Origin: Saccharofermentans sp.
Lineage (GTDB): Bacteria; Bacillota; Clostridia; Saccharofermentanales; Saccharofermentanaceae
Length of the DNA: 64,000 nucleotides
NCBI GenBank assembly: GCA_024691325.1
Contig: JAILNR010000048.1
Location: 1-64,000 of the forward strand
Direction: 5' to 3'
This document shows positions 46,375-54,393 of this stretch, in pieces. A program made the translations under genes and the position numbers. Under the pieces are notes generated by a model. It saw only the letters and a list, made by a program, of their open reading frames with translations, was not told where the DNA came from and did not search any database. Position 1 is the stretch's first letter; every line of letters begins with the position of its first letter.

Positions 46375-48537
46375 TCAGTTAGCTCTCATTACTATATGGA
46401 ACACGGTTCCGGTTCCGATAGCACTCTCAACTGAGATCTTGGCATCGTGTCGGTCTATGATCGTTTTTACGATCGACAGGCCGATACCGGTGCCTTTAAT
46501 ATTCTGTCCGGAATTCTTCGCCCTGTAGAAACGGTCGAAGATCATGGACACTTCATTTGCCGGTATGCCGATACCGTTATCTTTTATATCAATGCATATA
46601 GTCTGATTTTCTATGCTCTTTTCCTGGCCTTCTCTCCATGCCTTTATCTCGATCTTTGCCTCTTCAAAGGTATAGTTGATCGCATTGGAGATAAGGTTCT
46701 CAAATACGCGGCTTAACTTCTTGGGGTCTGCTCTTACGAACAGAAGATCATTATCCGGTATATCGAGTGTGATCTTCTTTCCTGAACCCTGAAGATCTGC
46801 TTCATAGATCATATAGACTTCATCGAGAAGTTCTGAGATCGATACATCCATGAACTGGAATTCGTTCGCATTGGATTCGAGTCTTGTAAGCTCGACGATA
46901 TCAGAGATTATCCTTTCCATCTGTTCCGATCTTCTGATGATGTTCTTAAGATAATTGGTCTTCTGGGATTCCGGCATGTTCTGTCCTGAGGTGTAGAGCA
47001 TCTCCGCATAGCCTCTGATAGCAGTGATAGGAGTTCTCAAGTCATGTGAAACGTTGGAAAGTACCGTCTTTCTTGCCTGTTCGTTCTCCATGAGTTTCTT
47101 GTTGGTCGTGTACAGGTCTCTGTTGATCTCCGATATACGAAGCGTCTTTTCCTGAACAAGGAATTGCATGTGCTCCATTGTGTCTTCCAAAGCACGTGCC
47201 TGAATAACATAACGTGAAACATAATAGAACTCGAGCGTCAGGTTTGCTATCGCGAGGAATACCGAGTAGGTGGGAAGATTATAAGCACCCTTAAAACCGG
47301 CAATCGCATTGAAACTGAAGAAGACATGGCATATCTCTATGATGCACACGTAGAAAGATGCGGTCTCGCCGTAGTACACCGTAAGAAGGTTAAATCCGCA
47401 TATACAGGCAACAAGAAGCGTGAACAGGAGTTCCGGTACAAGCGGTATCCAGGTCGTAAACTGAATATTACCGAATATAGCCCAAAGTATGAGCAGTAAA
47501 GCAATCGAAGATACTATGACCGGAGCCGCCCGTAAGATTAAGTGTTTCTTGTATGCAACGGATGTCGTATAGAACGAATCGATAAATACAAACACCATCG
47601 TGTTGAGAAGGATCAGCAAGATGAAAGACATCTGTTCCTTAACTAACGCGTTAAATACAATGAAGTTGCAATCTACCAGCATATACATTAACGACAGGAA
47701 TTCGATAAGTATAAGTTCGTAGAATACAAGTTTATTCTTGAACGTTCTTGAGATCAGGAATCCTCCTATGAGGATAAACAGATACAGCACGAACAGCATC
47801 ATTACCCAAAGCGCCGGAATTATCGCATAGCTCATCGAGTCAACGGAAGAATCGAGCGCCGGCGGTGACAGCAGTCCCGGATTATGGATGTTTACATGCG
47901 TGCTTATAGTGATCATTACTCTTGCGATACCGTCAGAATCGGGAATGATCGGAACATACTCGTAACCGAATCCGAATGAGGGAGTCCACTCGTCGTGTCT
48001 TCCCCAGAGGAATCCCAGGTTATTGCCGTTACAATAAACCTTAACAAGACCGTTCGAATGGGGGATGCTTAAGTAGTACGTGCCATCCGGATCTTTAAAG
48101 TGCAAAGTCATGATATAAAGACCGCAGTGCTTGTCCTTGCCCTCACGGCTTATTACTCTCATCTGCGGCGGTTCAGAACAGTTATACCAGGTTACGTTCG
48201 GTCCTAAGTCATTCCAGCCGTAAGTGCTCGATACGGTTACGCCTGTTGCATGGGGCATCTGTGCGTAGTCGTAGAAATCAAACTCGCCAGAATCGATATC
48301 GGTGTAGTCGACATTGGGGACGAATACCAGGTTGTTTCCGATGTAAACGGTATCCGAGTTCGCATCAGGTGTTAACGGGACATAGTAAACACCGTGGTCA
48401 AAAGCAAGCCCTGAGTCGTTACGCGCGTTAGCAGTATTTATTGCTGTCGAAAGGCAAATGCACGACAGAATAAAAAGCAGCACCAGAAGGAGCTGCTTTG
48501 AGATATTCTTGCGTTCGTTAGAGCTTGCGGCCGCCAT
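46375..48537 (-). CDS. Sensor histidine kinase with 7TM-DISM-like input domain
   Basis: A 720-residue sensor. N-terminal signal/anchor helix (about 15-35), an extracytoplasmic beta-rich domain of about 200 residues containing YYLSIPHSNGLVKVYCNGNNLG, as in the jelly-roll DISMED2 domain that precedes 7TMR-DISM, then seven hydrophobic helices (about 240-455), a coiled coil, the dimerisation/phosphoacceptor box NVSHDLRTPITAIRGYAEML with His498, and an ATPase domain with N box NLISNAINYT, G1 DIKDNGIGIP and G2 GTGIGLSI. Carbohydrate-like ligand sensing is the family guess. Its ATG overlaps the regulator stop by one base (TGATG). Confidence 0.93.
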   Translation of the reverse strand: MAAASSNERKNISKQLLLVLLFILSCICLSTAINTANARNDSGLAFDHGVYYVPLTPDANSDTVYIGNNLVFVPNVDYTDIDSGEFDFYDYAQMPHATGVTVSSTYGWNDLGPNVTWYNCSEPPQMRVISREGKDKHCGLYIMTLHFKDPDGTYYLSIPHSNGLVKVYCNGNNLGFLWGRHDEWTPSFGFGYEYVPIIPDSDGIARVMITISTHVNIHNPGLLSPPALDSSVDSMSYAIIPALWVMMLFVLYLFILIGGFLISRTFKNKLVFYELILIEFLSLMYMLVDCNFIVFNALVKEQMSFILLILLNTMVFVFIDSFYTTSVAYKKHLILRAAPVIVSSIALLLILWAIFGNIQFTTWIPLVPELLFTLLVACICGFNLLTVYYGETASFYVCIIEICHVFFSFNAIAGFKGAYNLPTYSVFLAIANLTLEFYYVSRYVIQARALEDTMEHMQFLVQEKTLRISEINRDLYTTNKKLMENEQARKTVLSNVSHDLRTPITAIRGYAEMLYTSGQNMPESQKTNYLKNIIRRSEQMERIISDIVELTRLESNANEFQFMDVSISELLDEVYMIYEADLQGSGKKITLDIPDNDLLFVRADPKKLSRVFENLISNAINYTFEEAKIEIKAWREGQEKSIENQTICIDIKDNGIGIPANEVSMIFDRFYRAKNSGQNIKGTGIGLSIVKTIIDRHDAKISVESAIGTGTVFHIVMRAN

Positions 48538-49247
48538 CAGAACTCGTTATGAAGGCTGTTCTTTACAGGGGGATTTGCAAATGAATAACCGATTCCCCAT
48601 TCAGTCTTAACGAATGTGATGTCAGGAGCTATCTTGTCCATCTTCTTTCTTAAGTATGAGATGTTAACCATGACAAGATGGTTGTCACAGGGAGTATCGT
48701 TGCCCCAGACATGAGAGTAGATCCTTGAGAAAGGAACAATGACATTAGGAGTCTCGGCAAGGAGTCTTAAAATGTCGAACTCTCTGTTTGTAAGATGAAC
48801 GGGAACATCCTTCAATGTGACTTCACGTGTCTTAATGTTTATCTTAAGAGGCGGGAACTCCATAAGGAAACCCTCAGACTTCATGTTACGTCTGATGTGA
48901 GCATTGATTCTCAAAGATAACTCAGGAAGTGAATAGGGCTTGGTGATATAGTCATCCGCACCTGACTTAAAACCGATAACCTTATCCTCTGCCTGCTCTC
49001 TTGCAGTAAGGAAAATGATAGGTGCATTCGAATATACCTGAATCTTAGGAGGAAGCTCGAATGCGCTTCCGTCAGGAAGCATTACATCAAGTACAATACA
49101 ATCAAAATTATAAGTCTGTACTTTCTCCATTGTCTGAGCAATGTTAGTAGCAGTGATTACTTCGTACCCTTCACCCTCGAGGAACGTCTTATTGATCTCG
49201 AGAATATCTGTATCGTCATCCACGAGAAGAACTCTGTTTTGTTCCAT
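48537..49247 (-). CDS. OmpR-family response regulator
   Basis: A 236-residue regulator paired with the downstream kinase. Receiver domain with acidic pocket VDDDTD and phosphoacceptor Asp54 in CIVLDVMLPDG, Thr in FLTAREQ and Lys in ITKPYSL; winged-helix DNA-binding domain with LTNREFDILRLLAETPNVIVPFSRIYSHVWG. The wing ends LRKKMDKIAPDITFVKTEWGIGYSF. GGGGAGG ribosome site. Targets unknown; divergent from dinB. Confidence 0.95.
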   Translation of the reverse strand: MEQNRVLLVDDDTDILEINKTFLEGEGYEVITATNIAQTMEKVQTYNFDCIVLDVMLPDGSAFELPPKIQVYSNAPIIFLTAREQAEDKVIGFKSGADDYITKPYSLPELSLRINAHIRRNMKSEGFLMEFPPLKINIKTREVTLKDVPVHLTNREFDILRLLAETPNVIVPFSRIYSHVWGNDTPCDNHLVMVNISYLRKKMDKIAPDITFVKTEWGIGYSFANPPVKNSLHNEF

Positions 49248-49359
49248 GCTTTACCTCCCCAAATTTCATTTAGATTTACTTTATATAAAATTTTTGACAA
49301 CTTATAGAATATTATATACCGATTAGCGAAAAAAACAACTCATATGATTATTGTTCATA

Positions 49360-49365
49360 TAAAAT
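49360..49365 (+). promoter_or_regulatory. -10-like element, leaderless arrangement at dinB
   Basis: TAAAAT, then six A bases, then ATG 49372, with no Shine-Dalgarno in between. Weaker than the other cases because there is no TG extension and no -35, and the region is A-rich. Confidence 0.35.
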
Positions 49366-49371
49366 AAAAAA

Positions 49372-50625
49372 ATGGACAGGACGATACTCCACATTGATCA
49401 AAACTGCTATTTTGCCTCTGTTGAGATGATCTCCCATCCCGAATACCGTGATGTTCCTATGGCTGTAACGGGGGATGCGAGCAAGCGCCACGGCATAATT
49501 CTGGCGAAGAACGATCTTGCCAAGAAGGCCGGCGTCAAGACCGCAGAGGCCATCTGGCAGGCCGAGCAAAAATGCCCCGGCCTTGTAAAATGCAGCGCGC
49601 ACTACGATCAATATGTCTTTTACTCCCAGAAGCTCCGTAAGATGTATGAGGAGTACTCCGACAGGATAGAGCCGTTCGGCCTCGACGAATGCTGGATGGA
49701 TGTTACATCGGTTATAGCAGACCGCGATCCCAAAGACCTCGCAGATGAGATACGAAGCAGGGTAAAAGCTGAGTTTAAGCTCACATGCTCCATAGGCGTG
49801 AGTTTTAATAAGATTTTCGCGAAGCTCGGGTCGGATTACAAGAAACCCGATGCCACCACGGTTATTACCAGAGAGAACTTTAGGGACATCGTGTGGCCGC
49901 TTCCAGCGTCGGATCTGCTTTTCGTGGGAGGTGCGACAGCGTCCAAGCTCAATGCCGTTAACATAAGGACGATAGGCGACATCGCGCAAAGCAAGAGGGA
50001 GTTTCTCGAGGATTACCTGGGCAAGGCGGGAAGTATGCTCTGGATCTACAGCAACGGGCTTGATGAGTCTCCTGTTGCACCGTCAGATTACGAGCGTGAA
50101 TTAAAGTCGGTGGGAAACTCGATGACAACGCCCGCGGACATAATCAATAAACGACAGGCGGCGGGCACATTCAGGACGCTGAGCGCCTCCGTGGCTTCCA
50201 GGCTGCGCCGTCACGGGCTTATCGGGAACTCGGTGCAGATAACGGTAAGGGACAAAGATTTACACACTTACGAGCATCAAAGGATGCTGTTCGAGCCGAC
50301 CGACAGCGAGCGGGTGATCTATGAGACCTCTATGGAGCTTTTTAACGAGTCTTACGACTGGCATTCGGCAATAAGAAGTCTCGGTGTCAGAGTGACGAAG
50401 CTGCAGCCTGCGGGAAGCGGGGTCCAGATGTCGATGTTTCCCGAGGATCATTCCGGAAGCGGCGGGTCCGACAAGCTTACAAGTGCTATCGACGAATTAA
50501 ACCAAAGGTTCGGTACGGGTACCGTCAGAAGCTGCGCTGAGCTTGAGGGGATAATGAGTCCCAATTACGACCCCGAACTTCATGACGGCGGGATAACGGC
50601 AGGCAAGAGGGATCCGCTCTCATGA
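49372..50625 (+). CDS. dinB: Y-family DNA polymerase IV
   Basis: A 417-residue translesion polymerase. Palm motifs: HIDQNCYFASVEM (first metal Asp) and PFGLDECWMDVT (catalytic Asp-Glu); GVSFNKIFAKLGSDYKKPDATTVI, then the helix-hairpin-helix (GGATASKLNAVNIRTIGDIA) and little-finger domain. Usual length. The ATG lacks a ribosome site. No LexA-type box (GAAC-N4-GTTC) was seen nearby, so SOS control is not evident. Stop overlaps the next start as ATGA. Confidence 0.93.
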   Translation: MDRTILHIDQNCYFASVEMISHPEYRDVPMAVTGDASKRHGIILAKNDLAKKAGVKTAEAIWQAEQKCPGLVKCSAHYDQYVFYSQKLRKMYEEYSDRIEPFGLDECWMDVTSVIADRDPKDLADEIRSRVKAEFKLTCSIGVSFNKIFAKLGSDYKKPDATTVITRENFRDIVWPLPASDLLFVGGATASKLNAVNIRTIGDIAQSKREFLEDYLGKAGSMLWIYSNGLDESPVAPSDYERELKSVGNSMTTPADIINKRQAAGTFRTLSASVASRLRRHGLIGNSVQITVRDKDLHTYEHQRMLFEPTDSERVIYETSMELFNESYDWHSAIRSLGVRVTKLQPAGSGVQMSMFPEDHSGSGGSDKLTSAIDELNQRFGTGTVRSCAELEGIMSPNYDPELHDGGITAGKRDPLS

Positions 50626-51500
50626 TAAGTGCAGGAAAATACTTTAAGGATAAGTTCGGACACAAGATGTATAAGGCTGCGGTAAGCCTTAATGTCACAT
50701 GCCCGAACCGCGACGGGACCAAGGGCACGGGAGGGTGCGCTTTCTGTTCCGCGGAAGGCTCAGGCGAATTCGCTTCATCGTGTACTCTGCCTGTGTGCGA
50801 GCAGATCGATGCCGCTATATCAAAACTCTCGTCCAAGGTGCCTGCGGACACGGGATACATCGCTTACTTTCAAAGCTTCACGAGCACTTACTGCGATGCT
50901 GACACTCTTCGAAAAGTTCTTACCGCGGCCGCTTCCCATCCCAAGGTGGAAGCCCTGTCGGTAGGAACGAGACCTGACTGTCTTCCTCCGGATATTGTTG
51001 AAGTGTTATCGGAGATTAACCGCAGCATTCCTTTGTATGTGGAACTGGGCCTTCAGACTTCTGATGACAAGGTCGCGGAAAGCTTCGGGAGAGGGTACGA
51101 GACATCGTGTTATGACGAAGCCGTTAAGGTTCTTCATGAGCATGGGATAAATGTCATAACGCACATCATCTTCGGCCTTTGCGGCGAGACGCGCGAAGGA
51201 ATGCTTCGAAGTGTAAAACATGCAGTTAAGTGCGGAACGGACGGAGTCAAATTCACATGCCTTTATATCATCAAGGGAACGCGTTATGAGAAGCTTTATA
51301 ACGAAGGCAAGATTGAAGTGTTGGATCAACAGGAGTATTTTGATATCGTAGAAGATGCATTATCACTTCTGCCTCAGGACACTGTAGTGCACAGGCTGAC
51401 GGGAGACGGACCGAAGAAGACTCTTATCGCTCCTTCATGGACCTTCAACAAACGTCAGGTCGTAAACTACATAAACAGGAGATTCAAAGATCTGTTATGA
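50622..51500 (+). CDS. TIGR01212 family radical SAM protein (YhcC-like)
   Basis: A 292-residue radical SAM enzyme with an [4Fe-4S] cluster. The iron-sulfur Cys residues lie in SLNVTCPNRDGTKGTGGCAFCSAEGSGEF; AYFQSFTSTYCD and GTRPDCLPPDIVEVL and LQTSDDKVAESFGRGY are family blocks. Close relatives are annotated YhcC/YtqA; the reaction is unknown, though tRNA modification has been suggested for some relatives. Translationally coupled to dinB (ATGA) and to the next gene (ATGA). Confidence 0.9.
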   Translation: MISAGKYFKDKFGHKMYKAAVSLNVTCPNRDGTKGTGGCAFCSAEGSGEFASSCTLPVCEQIDAAISKLSSKVPADTGYIAYFQSFTSTYCDADTLRKVLTAAASHPKVEALSVGTRPDCLPPDIVEVLSEINRSIPLYVELGLQTSDDKVAESFGRGYETSCYDEAVKVLHEHGINVITHIIFGLCGETREGMLRSVKHAVKCGTDGVKFTCLYIIKGTRYEKLYNEGKIEVLDQQEYFDIVEDALSLLPQDTVVHRLTGDGPKKTLIAPSWTFNKRQVVNYINRRFKDLL

Positions 51501-51856
51501 AGAAATACATTTTTGCTTACATGCTCGAGACAGGCAAATTCATATCGGAAGAATTATCTTCTGCAAGCAAAGAAAAAACATGTGCCGTTCTAAGTGAGTT
51601 TGAAACCAAGATCGCTTACTTCCAGCACGAGAGGCTCATTCATCTTATAGTAACCGTCTTATTTGCAGTGCTTGAGATGATGTCGATATATGCTTTTCTT
51701 ATTACCGGGAACATTACCGTTCTTGTATTCTGTATCCTTTTCCTGGTGCTTCTCGTGCCTTATGTTATGCACTATTACTTTCTCGAGAACAGTGTGCAGG
51801 AAATGTATAAGATGCGGGATAAGATCGTGTCTTTCTTAAGTTCAAAAGAGCAATAA
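51497..51856 (+). CDS. Small two-helix membrane protein
   Basis: A 119-residue protein: an N-terminal amphipathic helix of 50 residues (MKKYIFAYMLETGKFISEEL...), two hydrophobic helices (about 54-73 and 77-98), and a short charged tail. No family recognised. ATG 51497 overlaps the radical SAM stop (ATGA), which supports this start over the longer frame. It is the last gene before the large RNA locus; no terminator is evident between them other than an inverted repeat without a T tract. Confidence 0.7.
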   Translation: MKKYIFAYMLETGKFISEELSSASKEKTCAVLSEFETKIAYFQHERLIHLIVTVLFAVLEMMSIYAFLITGNITVLVFCILFLVLLVPYVMHYYFLENSVQEMYKMRDKIVSFLSSKEQ

Positions 51857-51872
51857 AAAATGCGAGATTTCT

Positions 51873-51945
51873 TACCCGCAACATATTCATTATAACACGG
51901 TATATATGCGCTGCCTACCCGCAATTTCCTACAAGAATTACGGGT
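51873..51945. repeat. Direct and inverted repeats ahead of the large RNA
   Basis: TACCCGCAA occurs twice (51873-51881 and 51916-51924, 43 bases apart). The second copy is also the left arm of an inverted repeat ACCCGCAATT (51917-51926) / AATTACGGGT (9 of 10 positions match), just upstream of the RNA promoter. Likely a regulator-binding or attenuation region; no T tract. Confidence 0.45.
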
Positions 51946-51949
51946 GTAA

Positions 51950-51978
51950 TTGTATGCTTTGTAACATTGTTGTAATAC
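51950..51978 (+). promoter_or_regulatory. Promoter of the large RNA
   Basis: TTGTAT (51950-51955), 17-base spacer, TAATAC (51973-51978), the -10 directly preceded by TG. Expected transcription start at about 51985. Confidence 0.6.
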
Positions 51979-51984
51979 AGGGGT

Positions 51985-52606
51985 GCGTAGTACTATTAAG
52001 GTAGCTCCAGGGAATACTGAGACAAAAGTATTCGGACACGGAGGCCGCCTTACCTGAACGAAGCGGGCGCAGGGTTGAACCAAAGGTCATACCGGAGGCG
52101 AAGCCGAGGAAACGAACCGGATCCTTGTTCATAGCAATGGGTCGCAGAGGATACGAAGCAGAGTCTAAGGACAGGAAGGAATTACGAGCACAGCGATCGA
52201 CGGAGTGGGTTTCCACTTACAGGTCGCAGTTGTAACTGATTAGTTGATTCGGATTTCGATCCGCGAGCTTATGAGATGTCATAGCCGACAGGTAGATTCC
52301 GAGGTGCGACGGACGTTACATCGGTTCGTGCAAACCGAGTAGCCGGTATAGTGTACGGCAGCGGGTGACTTGACATTATCGGACCACCTGGCGGTATACG
52401 GGAAGAAAGCAATTTTGGATTATGCGGCGAATGGGAGATACGAGTAAGCACGGTGTAAGGTTTAAGTTGTACAGTCAAGTTGGTCGTTGCGATGATTAGA
52501 AGCTCGGGAGGTTATTGAAAGGGCGTTCGGTGGAAGAAGATTTGAGTTTAGGTTCGCTGGAGCTTTTCTATGCGGTGAATGTTTACACGTTCACCGCATT
52601 TTTTGT
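51985..52606 (+). ncRNA. Candidate large structured non-coding RNA (~620 nt)
   Basis: A 786-base gap without a plausible gene holds a promoter at one end and a strong terminator at the other. Direct support for folding: AGCTCCAG (52003-52010) can pair with CTGGAGCT (52557-52564) and, nested within, CGAGCTT (52264-52270) with AAGCTCG (52500-52506). Local hairpins: GAATACT/AGTATTC (52012-52033), AGTGG-GTTT-CCACT (52204-52217), CGGAT-TTCG-ATCCG (52250-52263), TCGGTT/AACCGA (52321-52338). GGTCGCAG occurs twice. Frames in it are short on both strands with no ribosome site. Size, neighbours and host type fit ornate large RNAs such as ROOL or OLE; I cannot confirm membership. It lacks the GAGGAAAGTCC core of RNase P RNA and tmRNA ends. 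Confidence 0.65.
52571..52604 (+). terminator. Terminator of the large RNA
   Basis: TGCGGTGAA (52571-52579) / TTCACCGCA (52590-52598) with a 10-base loop, then six T. On the minus strand no T run follows, which fixes the direction. Confidence 0.9.
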
Positions 52607-52611
52607 ATAAT
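52582..52611 (+). promoter_or_regulatory. Promoter of thioesterase gene, -35 in the terminator loop
   Basis: TTTACA (52582-52587) sits in the loop of the preceding terminator; 18-base spacer; TATAAT (52606-52611). Leader of about 25 bases to ATG 52643 with AGGGGTG as ribosome site. Confidence 0.65.
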
Positions 52612-52642
52612 CGACAGCAATTCAGATAAGGGGTGCGACGAT

Positions 52643-53038
52643 ATGAATCCTGATGAGGCACGCGAGTTTTTCAAGACTGACAGATATGCGAATGATACGA
52701 CCGAGATCGAGATACTCGAGATCTCTGAAGGCTACGCGAAGACAAGACTTGCGATCAAGGATAAGCACCTTAACGGAAACAATGTCGTGATGGGCGGCTG
52801 CATTTATACTCTTGCCGATTACACATTCGGAATCGCCAGCAACTGCGGTCCCATGTCCTGCGTAACCTTAAGTTCCAACATCGTTTACAATGCGCCCGGC
52901 AAGGGGAAATACCTTTATGCCGAGACCAAGGTGATCAAGACCGGGAAGACTATCTCTAACTACCGTGTTGATGTGACAGACGATAATGGAAAAGTCATCG
53001 CAAACGCTGATTTTCTTGGTTACAGAGCTGAACGCTGA
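52643..53038 (+). CDS. PaaI-family hotdog thioesterase
   Basis: A 131-residue hotdog-fold acyl-CoA thioesterase. N-terminal helix region, then KDKHLNGNNVVMGGCIYTLADYTFGIAS, matching the PaaI HGG-type motif with Asn-Gly/Met-Gly variants, and strands SNIVYNAPGKGKYLYAETKVIKTGKT. Probably homotetrameric, hydrolysing aryl- or medium-chain acyl-CoA. Asp in LADYTFG is the likely catalytic acid. Monocistronic by context. Confidence 0.9.
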   Translation: MNPDEAREFFKTDRYANDTTEIEILEISEGYAKTRLAIKDKHLNGNNVVMGGCIYTLADYTFGIASNCGPMSCVTLSSNIVYNAPGKGKYLYAETKVIKTGKTISNYRVDVTDDNGKVIANADFLGYRAER

Positions 53039-53140
53039 TACGTCTGCCTTATTTTTGCCCCACTTAGTTAGAAGTAAATAATATATAATTGTAACCGCAC
53101 AGTAGTAAAGTATCTGTTATTATGCTATTGGTGTGATTAT

Positions 53141-54385
53141 ATGAAGAACGAGTTTAATTCTAAGAAAAGTATACTTGCGTTGATCGTCAGTGTGTCGGTT
53201 GCGCTTCCCATAGTTTGTTTGCCGTTAGGTTTACGCGAGGGGCTTTCAGCCGCTTTACGCGTGCGCTCGGCTTATAACACGGCTTTTCCTCCTCAAGAGG
53301 AGGTTGAACCTGAGCTTCCCGCTGAAGAGGTGGCGGATATTGTTGACTCCGGCGAGTATGATTACTTCCTTAACGGCGGTACCATAGACTCTGATTACAA
53401 CGATGAGTTCGAGGTTCAGTACACGGACACCGAGTACCAGGATGTGCCTGCATACACAGTCGTGCAGAGAGTCGATGAGGCAGGTCTTCCTATCGAGCTT
53501 TTGGATCCTATGTATTTCGCTCCCGATGAGACGACATACTACATTGATGCTCCCAACTCGATCCTCAAGGAGTCCCCTGACATGAGTTCAATAACTTTGC
53601 AGACTTTGGACTTCGCTGACGGAGTAACGAGAATCGGTATCGGTGATACATGGTCTTTGATCAGGACCGAGGACGGTGCCGAGGGATATGTGCTTACTGA
53701 TACACTCTCTTATGAGATGGTATGGGTTGCGATCGACAGAACTGTTTGGGTCGATACGGGCTCCCTTATCTTAAGAGCTGAGCCTTCCGTAGAGTCAGAG
53801 CAGGTAGGCACACTTTATGATGAAGACAGACTCCACTGCATCGGAGTTTCCGATAAGTGGTATCACGTTGTAGCCGAAGATGGTACAGAAGGGTATGTTT
53901 ATATATCCTATACAACTCAGACACCACCTCCGACACCTACACCGAGACCTCAGTCTAACGGCCGCGGACGTGGAGGCGGCGGTTCTTCCTCCGGCGGCGG
54001 TGGAGGCGGCGGATGGGTCTCCTATGGTAACAACGGCTACACTATTGCGAGTATCGCTGAATCAATGGTAGGTACACCTTATGTTTGGGGTGCATCCTCA
54101 AGTTCAGCCGTAGACTGTTCCGGTCTTGTCTGCTACTGTTACTCACAGATGGGCGTATCGCTTCCTCACTATTCACAGTCACTTACGAGTGTAGGCGTTG
54201 CGGTTCCCCGTGATCAGGTAATGCCGGGCGATATTGTCTGCTGGGGTTCCGGCGGATACAGCGGACACGTAGGTATCTATGTCGGTAACGGCCAGTGCGT
54301 TGATGCGAGAGGCCGTGCTTATGGTACTGTTTACGGATCGATTGACCGATCGAGTATCGTTACTATCCGAAGGATCTATACCTGA
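53141..54385 (+). CDS. Exported NlpC/P60 endopeptidase with two SH3 domains
   Basis: A 414-residue wall hydrolase. N-terminal membrane/signal helix (about 10-32), acidic linker, two SH3b domains (about 130-190 and 200-260), a Pro/Gly/Ser linker with long Gly runs, and a C-terminal NlpC/P60 domain with catalytic Cys326 (SSAVDCSGLVCYCY) and His376 (YSGHVGIYV). Cuts the gamma-D-Glu to diamino-acid bond in peptidoglycan stems. TATTAT with a TG extension about 18 bases upstream gives a very short leader; GGTG is the only ribosome-site candidate. Confidence 0.92.
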   Translation: MKNEFNSKKSILALIVSVSVALPIVCLPLGLREGLSAALRVRSAYNTAFPPQEEVEPELPAEEVADIVDSGEYDYFLNGGTIDSDYNDEFEVQYTDTEYQDVPAYTVVQRVDEAGLPIELLDPMYFAPDETTYYIDAPNSILKESPDMSSITLQTLDFADGVTRIGIGDTWSLIRTEDGAEGYVLTDTLSYEMVWVAIDRTVWVDTGSLILRAEPSVESEQVGTLYDEDRLHCIGVSDKWYHVVAEDGTEGYVYISYTTQTPPPTPTPRPQSNGRGRGGGGSSSGGGGGGGWVSYGNNGYTIASIAESMVGTPYVWGASSSSAVDCSGLVCYCYSQMGVSLPHYSQSLTSVGVAVPRDQVMPGDIVCWGSGGYSGHVGIYVGNGQCVDARGRAYGTVYGSIDRSSIVTIRRIYT

Positions 54386-54393
54386 TCTTCTAT

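Noticed and set aside
49247..49372. LexA-type operator between the response regulator and dinB
   Set aside because: No GAAC-N4-GTTC-like site could be found in the gap.
51938..52478. Minus-strand ORFs (51938-52216, 52269-52478) inside the gene-free region
   Set aside because: Short, no ribosome site, biased composition, and the terminator orientation supports a plus-strand RNA.
51985..52606. RNase P RNA, tmRNA or group II intron
   Set aside because: The GAGGAAAGTCC core and partner segments of RNase P RNA are absent (only GAGGAAAC occurs); no tRNA-like acceptor end for tmRNA; GTGCG near the 5' end is not matched by a domain V hairpin or intron ORF.
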